Assembly (NCBI GenBank): GCA_032127875.1
Contig: JAQBHI010000051.1
Coordinates: 1 to 64,000, forward strand
Origin: CADEEV01 sp032127875
GTDB lineage: Bacteria > Acidobacteriota > Vicinamibacteria > Fen-336
Length of the DNA stretch: 64,000 bases
Direction of reading: 5' to 3'
Part shown: positions 41,051-49,188 of the stretch, one piece after another
Position numbering within the stretch: the stretch's first letter is position 1
How the letters are laid out: every line of letters begins with the position of its first letter
The notes under the pieces: model-generated
Database searches by the model: none
What the model was told of the DNA's origin: nothing
What the model saw: only the letters and a program-made list of their open reading frames with translations
Made by a program: the position numbers and the translations under genes

Positions 41051-43549
41051 CTACTCCTTGGGCTCGGGCGAGAGCGCCCGCACCTCTTCGGCGGTGCCTG
41101 AGGCAAGCGCCTGCTGCGCGAGCGCCTGGCACTCGGCGAATTTCAAGCTCCGGATGCGCGCCTTGATCTCCGGGATCACGGGCACGCTGACGGAGAGTTC
41201 ATCGACGCCAAGCCCGAGCAGGATCGGCACCGCCTGCGGGTCGCCTGCGATGCCGCCGCAGACGCCGACCCAGCGTCCGTGCTCGTGTGCGGCGCGCACC
41301 GTGTTGTCGATCAGGCTCAGCACCGCGGGATTGAGCGCATCGACGAGCGGCGCCAGGCGCGGGTGGCCGCGGTCCATCGCCAGCGTGTACTGCGTCAGGT
41401 CGTTGGTCCCAATCGAGAAGAAGTCCACCTCGCGGGCGAAGGCGTCGGCCATCACCGCGACCGAGGCCACCTCGACCATGATCCCGACCGGGATCGACGC
41501 AGCGCCGAGTTGCGCGCGCTCTTCTTCGAGGATCAGCTTGGCGCGGCGCAGCTCCGGCAGCGTCGCAACCATCGGGAACATCACCTGGACCTTGCCCTCG
41601 GGCGCCGCACGCAGGATGGCGCGCAGTTGTGCGCGCAACACCTCGGGGTGGTCGAGCAGGAAGCGGATGCCGCGCTCGCCGAGGAACGGGTTCTCCTCCT
41701 TCGGGATCGGCCAGTACGAGAGTGGTTTGTCGCCGCCCACGTCAAGCGTGCGGATGATGAGCGAGCGGTTCGGTCCGAGCAGCTTCGCCATCGCCGAATA
41801 GGCCGCATGCTGTTCGTCCTCAGTGGGCGCCTGGGTCCGCTCCATGAACAGGAACTCGGAGCGCAGCAGCCCGACGCCCTCGCCGCCCAAGGCCAGCGCC
41901 TCGCGCACGTCATCGATCTTGCCGGCATTCGCCGCGACTTCGACTCGATGGCCATCGCGTGTCGTCGCCGGTTGCGCGGCCGAGAGCAGCGCCGCGGCGC
42001 GCCGCTCGCTGTGCTTCAACTGCCGCTCACCAATCGAGCGCAGCTCGTCTTCCTTCGGGCGCAGCCGCAGCGTGCCCTTGGTGCCGTCGAGGATGGCGCT
42101 GGTGCCCGCGGGGATTTCGAGGGCGCGGGCCTCGATGCCGGCGATCGCGGGCAGCCCCAGCGAGCGGGCCAGGATGGCGACGTGGGAGGACGCACCACCG
42201 GTAGTGGTGCAGAAGCCGAGGACGCGGGTGCGGTCGAGGCTGGCGGTGTCGGAGGGCGTTAGGTCCTCTGCGATCAGGATGGTGTCCTTCGGGAACACGA
42301 TCGGGCCTGCTTCGCTGCCGGTGATGAGGCGCAGCACGCGGCCACCCACGTCGCGCAGGTCGCTGGCGCGCGCGGCCAGCAGCTCGTTCTTCATCGCGGC
42401 CAGGCGGTCGGCCTGGGCGGCGAAGGCCGTGCGCCAGGCGAAGGCTGCGCTCAGGCCTTCGCCGATCGCCTGCTCGGCCGGCTCGCGCAGGTCGGGGTCG
42501 TCGAGCAGCTCCGCGTGCGCGGCGAAGATCGCGGCTTTGGCGGGATCGGCCTCGCTGCGCAGCCGGGCCTCGAGCGCCTGCAATTGGACGCGCGCCTGAG
42601 CGAGCGCCGACTCCAGCTTGCGGCGCTCTTCGTGGGGCGCCTCGCCATACCGCGCCAGCGTGACGTCTTCGCGGCGAAGCTGCTGCACGATTCCGATCGC
42701 CAGGCCGGGGGAGGCCGAGACGCCCGTCAGCCGGTCCGGGTCGCCCGTGGCCCTGGGCTTCGGCGCCGACGGTCCGCCGTCGGCGCCTGCTTCGCCGAGT
42801 CCGCCCAGGAGCAGCTTGGTGAGCTGCTCGACCGCCGCCTTGGCGTCGGCGCCGCGCGCCACGATCCGGACCGAGTCGCCGAGCGCCACGTCGAGGCCCA
42901 TGATCGCGACCACGCTGCGCGCGTTGACCGATTCCGCGCCGCGTTCCAACCGGATCTCGGCGGCAAAGGCTTTTGCCGCGCTCGCCAGCACGGCGGCAGG
43001 CCGGGCGTGCAGGCCCTGTGGGTTCGGGATGCGGAGCTTTTCGCCAAGGGCGCTGTCGCCGGAAACCACGGCCGCGGCGGCGGCGGCGCCGGCGTCGGCC
43101 AGCGTCATCTCCAGGATCACGTCGCCCATGCGCACGAAGCCGGAGCAGTGCGTGAACGAGAGCACCCGCTCGACGTTGGTGACGACGACAACCGTCAGCA
43201 AGCTCTTGGCGCGGGCCGCCAGGGTCTGGGGGTCGAACTCGACGAGCGCGTCACCCAAGCGGACGCGATCGCCGTCCTTCACTTTCGGCCGAAAGCCGTC
43301 GCCTTTGAGCGCGACGGTCTCGAGCCCGATGTGCATCAGCACTTCGAGTCCTCCGGCTGTCTCGAGCGTGATGGCGTGATGCGAGGGATGCAGGCGCCTC
43401 ACCACACCGTCGCAGGGAGCGCGCAGGCAGTCGGTGACGGGGTCGATCGCGAGACCCTCGCCGACCATCTTCGCGGCGAAGACCGGGTCGGGGACCTGGG
43501 CCAGGGGAACCAGTGGTCCGCTCACGGGGGCTTTCAGCGTGAAGCGCAC
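41051..43549 (-). CDS. PTS IIA(Glc)-HPr-Enzyme I fusion (NagF/PtsP-type)
   Basis: 832 residues. Residues 1-~150 are IIA-Glc with His58 (HHAITLE) and phospho-His73 (VLMHIGLETVALKGDGF). Residues ~170-255 are HPr with phospho-His181 (NPQGLHARPAAV); no HPr-kinase-type Ser46 motif is clear. Residues ~273-832 are Enzyme I with phospho-His456 (TGGASSHVAILARSLGLPA) and the C-terminal PEP-binding domain (SEFLFMERTQAP, GVCGGIAGDP). Together with ptsG this gives the whole PEP-to-sugar phosphorelay in two adjacent genes. The GTG at 43547-43549 is the likely start; upstream reading frame is antisense to the GH1 remnant. Confidence 0.93.
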   Translation of the reverse strand: MRFTLKAPVSGPLVPLAQVPDPVFAAKMVGEGLAIDPVTDCLRAPCDGVVRRLHPSHHAITLETAGGLEVLMHIGLETVALKGDGFRPKVKDGDRVRLGDALVEFDPQTLAARAKSLLTVVVVTNVERVLSFTHCSGFVRMGDVILEMTLADAGAAAAAAVVSGDSALGEKLRIPNPQGLHARPAAVLASAAKAFAAEIRLERGAESVNARSVVAIMGLDVALGDSVRIVARGADAKAAVEQLTKLLLGGLGEAGADGGPSAPKPRATGDPDRLTGVSASPGLAIGIVQQLRREDVTLARYGEAPHEERRKLESALAQARVQLQALEARLRSEADPAKAAIFAAHAELLDDPDLREPAEQAIGEGLSAAFAWRTAFAAQADRLAAMKNELLAARASDLRDVGGRVLRLITGSEAGPIVFPKDTILIAEDLTPSDTASLDRTRVLGFCTTTGGASSHVAILARSLGLPAIAGIEARALEIPAGTSAILDGTKGTLRLRPKEDELRSIGERQLKHSERRAAALLSAAQPATTRDGHRVEVAANAGKIDDVREALALGGEGVGLLRSEFLFMERTQAPTEDEQHAAYSAMAKLLGPNRSLIIRTLDVGGDKPLSYWPIPKEENPFLGERGIRFLLDHPEVLRAQLRAILRAAPEGKVQVMFPMVATLPELRRAKLILEEERAQLGAASIPVGIMVEVASVAVMADAFAREVDFFSIGTNDLTQYTLAMDRGHPRLAPLVDALNPAVLSLIDNTVRAAHEHGRWVGVCGGIAGDPQAVPILLGLGVDELSVSVPVIPEIKARIRSLKFAECQALAQQALASGTAEEVRALSPEPKE

Positions 43550-43592
43550 GGGTGCGGCGGGAGTATAGCGCGGCGCGGTCGCGCATTGAATA

Positions 43593-43997
43593 ATGATGCC
43601 GGTGAGGCTGCAGTTTCCCAAGGGCTTCGTCTGGGGGGCGGCCACCGCCGCGCTCAAGATCGAGGGCGCCGCGGACGAGGACGGCCGCGGGCCGTCGGTG
43701 TGGGATGTGTTCTGCCGCAAGCATCCCGAGCGGATCTTCGAGCAAACGACGCCGAAGCTTGCCTGCGACCACTACCACCGCTGGCCCGAGGACGTGGCCT
43801 GGATCCACGCGCCGCCGTCAGGGTGTCGTGGAACCTGCTGAGCCCGCGCCCGCGTTGTGCGCGCCGGCCACCAGGCCAGGCAGGGAAGTCGCATTGGCTT
43901 CGTGCTCGACATTTCGCCGATTCGTCCGGCGACGGACTCGGCGGAGGATCTTGGCGCGGCGGAGCGTAGTAAGGCACGGTTGGTAGATCCACCTTTT
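43593..43997 (+). pseudogene. Decayed GH1 beta-glucosidase remnant
   Basis: Reading from an ATG, the N-terminus is GH1-like (LQFPKGFVWGAATAALKIEG, GPSVWDVFCRKHPERIF, CDHYHRWPEDVA). The frame then reaches a TGA at 43839-43841, and 5 codons later in the same frame a mid-protein GH1 segment appears (RIGFVLDISPIRPATDSAED, LGAAERSKARLVDPPF), normally ~150 residues further on. So most of the catalytic barrel, including the acid/base TxNEP motif, has been deleted, and nothing beyond ~residue 260 is recognisable. Intact GH1 enzymes are ~450 residues. It faces the PTS genes, 43 bp apart, a setting expected for a beta-glucoside uptake and cleavage locus. Confidence 0.72.
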
Positions 43998-44615
43998 TCG
44001 TGTTCGACGCGACGGCGACATGGATCTGCGTCTGGGTCGCCTCTCGGCGGCAGCCAGGCGTTCGTCGGGACCCCAGGCGGCACAGAGCAGGTCCTCCGGC
44101 GTGTGTGTGGCCTCGTCCCTGAGTGTGACCTACGTCACTGAAGGCTACCCGCCGTTGGGCTATACAGCACACGGAGGCCGTCGGGGGTTGTTGCCCGGAT
44201 TCATTGTCAGGCGTAGTCGGCCGCACTCATCGTTACTCTTGGGCGTGTAGTCCAGTCTTCTAGCAGGCAGTCAACCTCCGCGGCGTCCGGACGGCTCACG
44301 CGCCTCTTGCGCTGAGGCGTCCGGGCGCCCCTTCGCGTCGTGGGCTTCATTCGCCGCGAAACCTGCGACCCCAGTGTTGGCGGCGTATCGCGAGAGGTCT
44401 GCCATGGACCGTCTGCCTGCGGGGCCGTATCCCCCAAAGTTCGATCCAATCCGTTGGCCGCCGTGCGTTCGGGCCCGCCCGCGCCCTTGTCCGGCTCCTG
44501 GGCGCCGGCCTTGGCGCTGAACTTGCAGGTTCGCAGCATCCAAGTTGGCGCTCAGCATGGGCTCGGCAACGCGTCCCAGGATCGCGAAGGGCGACGCGAG
44601 ATACAGTAGGTGCAT
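43998..44615. other. Gene-poor stretch between GH1 remnant and glycan operon
   Basis: About 620 bp with no coding sequence I can support on either strand; ORFs here lack family features and Shine-Dalgarno sequences. It may contain the unrecognisable tail of the GH1 gene and the promoter of the GT9 operon (TACAGT box at 44602-44607). Confidence 0.5.
44602..44607 (+). promoter_or_regulatory. -10-like box TACAGT upstream of GT9 gene
   Basis: TACAGT, 8 nt before the ATG at 44616, could drive the glycan operon with a near-leaderless transcript. No -35 hexamer is evident. Confidence 0.3.
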
Positions 44616-46463
44616 ATGAGCGTAAACCCGAGGGGATGCGACGACCTCCCAGTCTCGTGCGACGTCTCGCCGTCCGAGCTGGAGTACCTGGCTGCCAACG
44701 GTGAGACCGAGAACGTGCGCTCGATCTTCGCTGGCCTGGCCCCTGGGCGCCGCGCGTTCTATGCAAGCCCACGCGTTCTGGCGTCGGTCGTGCGGGGCGG
44801 CGTCACACGGCTCCGGGGCCTGCCCCCCCACGCGGGGCGCGCTGCCGAGTCCGAGCGCACGCTGGTGCAATCCGCCCTGGAGTTGCTGGTCGACCCCCGG
44901 CCGGCTCCCCCTCGGCTTCCGCGTCAAGCCTTCGAGGCGCTTCTCGAGTGGAGCGAGTACCTGCGGAGCGCTTCGCAGCTGGCCGAGGCGTTGTCGGTCT
45001 GCGACACGGCCATCGCCCGAGGCGCCCACCACTATCCCGATCTCCATCCGCGCCTGGTGCTGGCCAGAGCTTCCGTGCTGGAGGCGTGTGGCAGGCTGCC
45101 GGAGGCACATGCGGAGCTTGCTGCCTTCTACCGGCGGCCCGACCTGATCTCGGACCGGAACGTCGTGCCCGAGCTGATCCGGGCCCTGGGCCGCACCGCC
45201 CTCCACGTCGGTGAAGCCCCCTTCTTCAAGCGGCTCCTTCTCGACGGCCTCCGCGCCTTCTACTCGAACATGGAGGAGCGGCGGGCCATTCTCGAGCTGC
45301 TGTCCAGGGCCCATCGCGGGGCTCTGCGCTTCATGATCAGCCGTGACACGGGCCCGGCCGACAAGCTCCTGTTCCTCGCCCACTGGATCTGCCTGAGGGG
45401 CTTTGGCCCCCGCGCGCGCGCTGCCCGCCCCTTCGAGCTCGGCCTGCTGGCGTGCCTCTACTTCTATCGATATCTCCGACCCGGGGAACGACCCGCGGCA
45501 CGTGCGGTCCCCAAAGAAGCCACCGCCACGCGGGTGCTGGTCACGCGCGCCATGGGCGGGGGGGGAGACCTGTTGATGATGACCCCGGGCCTTCGCGCGC
45601 TGGCCCGGCGCCATCCCGGCCGCGTCGATTTCGCCATCCCTCGCGGCTTCTTCCCGCTCCTCGAGAACAACCCTGACGTGCGCCTCATCGACATCCACTC
45701 GGAGCTTGACCCTCGGGGGTATGGGCGGTGGTTCAACCTGACCGAATGCCCGGCGGCGCGCGTCGAGAGCCTCACGGCGCCCCGGGTGCGGCAGGGCCGC
45801 ATCGAGATCTTCGCGCGCAGCATGGGGACCCACGGCAGGTCGCTGCGGCGCATGCAGCGACGGCCCCGCTACTTCCCGACCGTCCGGGAGCTGGAGGAGC
45901 GCGAGCGTTTCTTTGCGTCCCACGGCCTCGCCGGGCGCGCCGTGATCGGCGTCCAGTACCGCTCAGACGAGAGCTATCGCGACTACCCGCACATGCCGTC
46001 CCTGATCGAGGCCCTGGCCCGCGAGTACGGGGTCCTGGTCTTCGACAGCCAGGAGATCCCGGATTGCGGCTTCCCCGGCGTGGTCCAGGCGGTCGGCCGC
46101 CCGCTGCGGGAGGTCTTTGCGCTTGCGGGCGGCTGTCAGGCGATCGTGGCCCCGGACTCGGTGTTCGTGCACCTGGCCGGAGCCCTGGACTTGCCTTGCC
46201 TCGCGCTCTTCGGGCCCACCGACGGCCGAGTGCGCACGGCGGAGTATCCGCGCTGCCGCTTTCTCGACGTGCGGCGGGAGCTGGCTTGCGTTCCGTGCTG
46301 GCGCAACGAGCGTATTCCTTGCGCGCTGACCGGCCGTCACGCAAGCGTCTGCCTGGCCGAGATCCGAGTCGCCGACGTGGTCGAGGCCGTGCATCGACTG
46401 CTCTCCGAGCGACCAGTGGTCGCTCCGGTCTCGCGCCCGGCTGGCCTGCGGGCGTCGTCGTAG
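44616..46463 (+). CDS. GT9-family glycosyltransferase with helical N-terminal half
   Basis: 615 residues. The C-terminal ~310 residues are a GT-B-type heptosyltransferase-like (GT9) domain: RVLVTRAMGGGGDLLMMTPG, VIGVQYRSDESYRDYPH, and the donor-site signature APDSVFVHLAGALDLPCLAL with FGPTDGRVR; a Cys cluster (ACVPCW, PCALTG, VCLAEI) is also typical. The N-terminal ~280 residues are alpha-helical and TPR-like (EWSEYLRSASQLAEALSVCD, VLEACGRLPEAHAELAAFY), probably for protein contacts. It likely adds a sugar to a surface glycan. It opens an operon with the ABC exporter. Confidence 0.85.
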   Translation: MSVNPRGCDDLPVSCDVSPSELEYLAANGETENVRSIFAGLAPGRRAFYASPRVLASVVRGGVTRLRGLPPHAGRAAESERTLVQSALELLVDPRPAPPRLPRQAFEALLEWSEYLRSASQLAEALSVCDTAIARGAHHYPDLHPRLVLARASVLEACGRLPEAHAELAAFYRRPDLISDRNVVPELIRALGRTALHVGEAPFFKRLLLDGLRAFYSNMEERRAILELLSRAHRGALRFMISRDTGPADKLLFLAHWICLRGFGPRARAARPFELGLLACLYFYRYLRPGERPAARAVPKEATATRVLVTRAMGGGGDLLMMTPGLRALARRHPGRVDFAIPRGFFPLLENNPDVRLIDIHSELDPRGYGRWFNLTECPAARVESLTAPRVRQGRIEIFARSMGTHGRSLRRMQRRPRYFPTVRELEERERFFASHGLAGRAVIGVQYRSDESYRDYPHMPSLIEALAREYGVLVFDSQEIPDCGFPGVVQAVGRPLREVFALAGGCQAIVAPDSVFVHLAGALDLPCLALFGPTDGRVRTAEYPRCRFLDVRRELACVPCWRNERIPCALTGRHASVCLAEIRVADVVEAVHRLLSERPVVAPVSRPAGLRASS

Positions 46464-46473
46464 GAGCGCGCCC

Positions 46474-47238
46474 ATGGACCTGGCTTCCAGGCGCTTCACG
46501 TGGCTGTACGCAAAGAGTCAGCTCAAGCTCAAGTACCGCTACACGTCGTTGGGCTTCCTGTGGAACCTGCTCGAGCCCGCGCTCTACCTCGCGGTCCTGA
46601 GTTTCGTGTTCTCGGTCGTCAACCGGATGTCGATGGGCGACTACGCCGTCTTTCTGTTCAGCGGTCTGGTCCCCTGGCGCTACTTCGAGAAGGTGGTCAC
46701 CACCTGCATGGACTCCATCGTGCAGGGAGACTGGCTTCTCAAGAAGTTGCCGGTGTCCCCGTTTGCGCTCCCCCTCACTCGCTGGGCGGTCGCCAGCGCG
46801 GAGTTCGGCTTCTCGTTCCTGGTCACCTTGCTGCTGCTGAGCTTCCTCAAGAAAGGTTGGACGCTGCATTGCCTGGTCCTGCCGCTGGCCGCGGTGCCCT
46901 GGTCGCTCTTCGCCCTGGGTCTGGGGTTGATCTGCGCCACGCTGTTCACCTTCTTTCGGGACATCCGGCCCATCGTCCAGATGGGGCTGATGTTCGCCTT
47001 CTTCTCGGCGCCGATCCTGTACCGGCCTCAACTGTTCCCGGCAGGCTCGCGGCAGGCTTCTCTGCTGGCCTGGCATCCGATCACGTATTTCGCGGCGTTG
47101 TTCCAGAAGCCGATCTACTCCGGTCGCTGGCCCGGCGGCCTGGACTGGGCGGTGTCGCTGAGCTGCGCCGCGCTCAGCCTGCTCGTGGGCTGGGCTGCCG
47201 TGACCCGGGCCCGCTCGCGCTTCTACTTCTTCCTATGA
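46474..47238 (+). CDS. ABC-2 type polysaccharide export permease (Wzm-like)
   Basis: 254 residues with six membrane helices and the ABC-2 pattern YAKSQLKLKYRYTSLGFLWN, LLEPALYLAVLSFVFSVV, FSGLVPWRYFEK, FRDIRPIVQMGLMF and HPITYFAALFQKPIY. This family exports lipid-linked O-antigen, teichoic-acid or capsule chains across the inner membrane with a partner ATPase. It lies 10 nt after the GT9 gene and overlaps the ATPase gene by 4 nt (ATGA). Confidence 0.92.
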   Translation: MDLASRRFTWLYAKSQLKLKYRYTSLGFLWNLLEPALYLAVLSFVFSVVNRMSMGDYAVFLFSGLVPWRYFEKVVTTCMDSIVQGDWLLKKLPVSPFALPLTRWAVASAEFGFSFLVTLLLLSFLKKGWTLHCLVLPLAAVPWSLFALGLGLICATLFTFFRDIRPIVQMGLMFAFFSAPILYRPQLFPAGSRQASLLAWHPITYFAALFQKPIYSGRWPGGLDWAVSLSCAALSLLVGWAAVTRARSRFYFFL

Positions 47239-48005
47239 CCGATGCCATGGACCGTTCGGACGTGTTCCGCCTCGACGACGTGAGCGTCAGCTTCCGAAAG
47301 CACGCGATCGATGAGCGCAGCCTGAAGCATGCCCTGACCAACGCCCTCGAGAAGCGCCCTGCTGCGGTGCATCGTGCCCTGAGTGGCGTGAGCCTGCGCG
47401 TGCCGCGCGGCCAGCACCTCGGCGTCATCGGCCGCAACGGCGCTGGAAAATCCACGCTGCTGCGCGTGCTGGCCCGCGTCATCGGCCCCCAGGTCGGAAG
47501 CGTCTACGTGGACAGGCGCTGCCACGTGGTCCCGTTGCTCGAGCTGGGGATTGGCTTCCAGCCGGACCTTTCCGGGATCGAGAACACGCACCTGGCCGGG
47601 GCCCTGATGGGCTACGCGTACGCGGAGATCGAAGCCCGGCTGCCGTCCATCATGGAGTTCGCCGGGCTGGGCGACTTCATCTACGAGCCGGTGAAGAACT
47701 ACTCGTCCGGCATGTACGCGCGCCTGGCCTTCGCACTGGCGACCGACGTCGAGCCCGAGGTGCTGCTCGTGGACGAGGTGTTCGGCGTCGGCGACGAGTT
47801 CTTCATGGCCAAGTGCGAGGCCCGCATGCGGCGACTGATGGCCGGAGGCACCACCACCGTCTTCGTGTCTCACAACCTCGACTTCCTGCTCGCGCACTGC
47901 GAGCGCCTGGTTTGGCTCGACGCCGGGCGGATCGTACTCGACGGCGCGCCGGCAGCTGTCGCCGCCGCGTACCGCTGCGGCGCCGGACAGCGCGGCGAGG
48001 CCTGA
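47235..48005 (+). CDS. Polysaccharide export ABC ATPase (short Wzt-like)
   Basis: 256 residues. Walker A IGRNGAGKSTLLRVL, signature replaced by the export-family NYSSGMYARLAFALA, Walker B VLLVDEVFGVGD, and the H-loop SHNLDFLL. The N-terminal SFRKHAIDERSLKHALTN is typical of Wzt/TagH. The protein ends soon after the nucleotide-binding domain (GRIVLDGAPAAVAAAYRCG), so it lacks the C-terminal beta-sandwich that in long Wzt proteins recognises a capped glycan. Its start overlaps the permease stop. Confidence 0.93.
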   Translation: MTDAMDRSDVFRLDDVSVSFRKHAIDERSLKHALTNALEKRPAAVHRALSGVSLRVPRGQHLGVIGRNGAGKSTLLRVLARVIGPQVGSVYVDRRCHVVPLLELGIGFQPDLSGIENTHLAGALMGYAYAEIEARLPSIMEFAGLGDFIYEPVKNYSSGMYARLAFALATDVEPEVLLVDEVFGVGDEFFMAKCEARMRRLMAGGTTTVFVSHNLDFLLAHCERLVWLDAGRIVLDGAPAAVAAAYRCGAGQRGEA

Positions 48006-48006
48006 G

Positions 48007-49188
48007 ATGCGCCGCCGCGTGGTCGTCAATGCGACGGGCATCGGAGGCCGGCTCGGGGGGATCGGGGTCTACGGCGCCCACCTCATCAAGGCCCTGGTCA
48101 AGGCGGAGAGCGATCTGGACTTCAGTATCGTCCTGAACGAAACGGCTCGTCCCCACTTCCTCGACCTCAGCTGGCCGCCCCACGCGGAGGTGCGCTGGGT
48201 GGGCGGCAGCCTGTCTCCTGACCGTGGCACGCTGGGGCATCTGCGGCGCTTCCTCTACGCCAACCGCCTGGCGCTGCAGCGAAGCGCCCTGGTCTTCGCA
48301 GCCAGCCAGATCGAAGCGGCTCTCGTGGGGAGACCGGGGGTGGTCATGGTCCACGACCTGATACCGCTTCGCTTCCCCCAGTGGCACCCGCGACAGCACT
48401 TCTTCTTCCGCCATCTGCTGGGGCCGGCGCTGCGGCGCGCGGCCGCCGTGGTGGTTCCCTCTTACGCTACGCGGGACCGCCTGCTGGAGCACTACGGTCT
48501 GACGGCAGCGCGCATCCACGTGATCCCTCACGGTGCCTCGGTCCCGTTGCGCGCCCAGCCGCAGGCCGAGTCGGGGCGGGACCCGCTGATCCTGACCTTT
48601 GGCGGAGCAAACCCGATGAAGAACGTGCAGACCCTGGTGCACGCTTTCCGACTCGTCGAGCACCGCATCCCGCACCGACTCGTGGTCGTCGGCGAGCGGC
48701 GGCAGCCGGACGAAAGTCCGGCCACCGGGAGCTCGTCACGCATCCAGTTCCTGGGCTGGGTGTCCCAGGGCGAGAAGCTCGAGTTGCTCGATCGCGCGGC
48801 GGTTCTGGTGTGTCCCTCTTTCGACGAGGGGTTCGGCTTCCCGGCTATCGAGGCCATGGCCCGAGGCTGCCCGGTCCTCGCCTCCCGCGCGGGGAGCCTT
48901 CCGGAGGTGTGCGCCGACGCCGCGATCTACGCAGCAGCCCAGGATGCCGAGGGCGTCGCCGCCGCGCTGCTCGCCGTCCTGTCGCCCGGCCTGCTGCGCG
49001 AGAGCCTGGTCGAGAGAGGAACCCGGCGCGCGGCCTCGCTTGATTGGGGCGCTTCGGCGGCCGCGCACCTCAGCCTCTTCCGCGAAGTCCTGGGGGCTGG
49101 CGACCTGGGCCGGCGGGCATCCGGCTGGCGGGCGGCGGCGGGGCATTCCCCTGCCGGCATCGTGATTCGAAGCCCGGGCCGGCAATGA
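48007..49188 (+). CDS. GT4-type glycosyltransferase
   Basis: 393 residues. N-terminal acceptor domain with GGIGVYGAHLIKALV and VVMVHDLIPLRFPQWHPRQH; C-terminal donor domain with ILTFGGANPMKNVQTLVHAF, FLGWVSQGEKLELLDRAAV and the GT4 signature SFDEGFGFPAIEAMARG. Retaining GT-B transferases of this kind use nucleotide-sugar donors to extend mannose- or rhamnose-rich chains. It begins 1 nt after the ATPase stop and overlaps the methyltransferase gene by 4 nt. Confidence 0.93.
   Translation: MRRRVVVNATGIGGRLGGIGVYGAHLIKALVKAESDLDFSIVLNETARPHFLDLSWPPHAEVRWVGGSLSPDRGTLGHLRRFLYANRLALQRSALVFAASQIEAALVGRPGVVMVHDLIPLRFPQWHPRQHFFFRHLLGPALRRAAAVVVPSYATRDRLLEHYGLTAARIHVIPHGASVPLRAQPQAESGRDPLILTFGGANPMKNVQTLVHAFRLVEHRIPHRLVVVGERRQPDESPATGSSSRIQFLGWVSQGEKLELLDRAAVLVCPSFDEGFGFPAIEAMARGCPVLASRAGSLPEVCADAAIYAAAQDAEGVAAALLAVLSPGLLRESLVERGTRRAASLDWGASAAAHLSLFREVLGAGDLGRRASGWRAAAGHSPAGIVIRSPGRQ

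Noticed and set aside
44207..44539. 110-codon minus-strand ORF in the gene-poor region
   Set aside because: No ribosome-binding site, no family pattern, and composition like non-coding GC-rich DNA.
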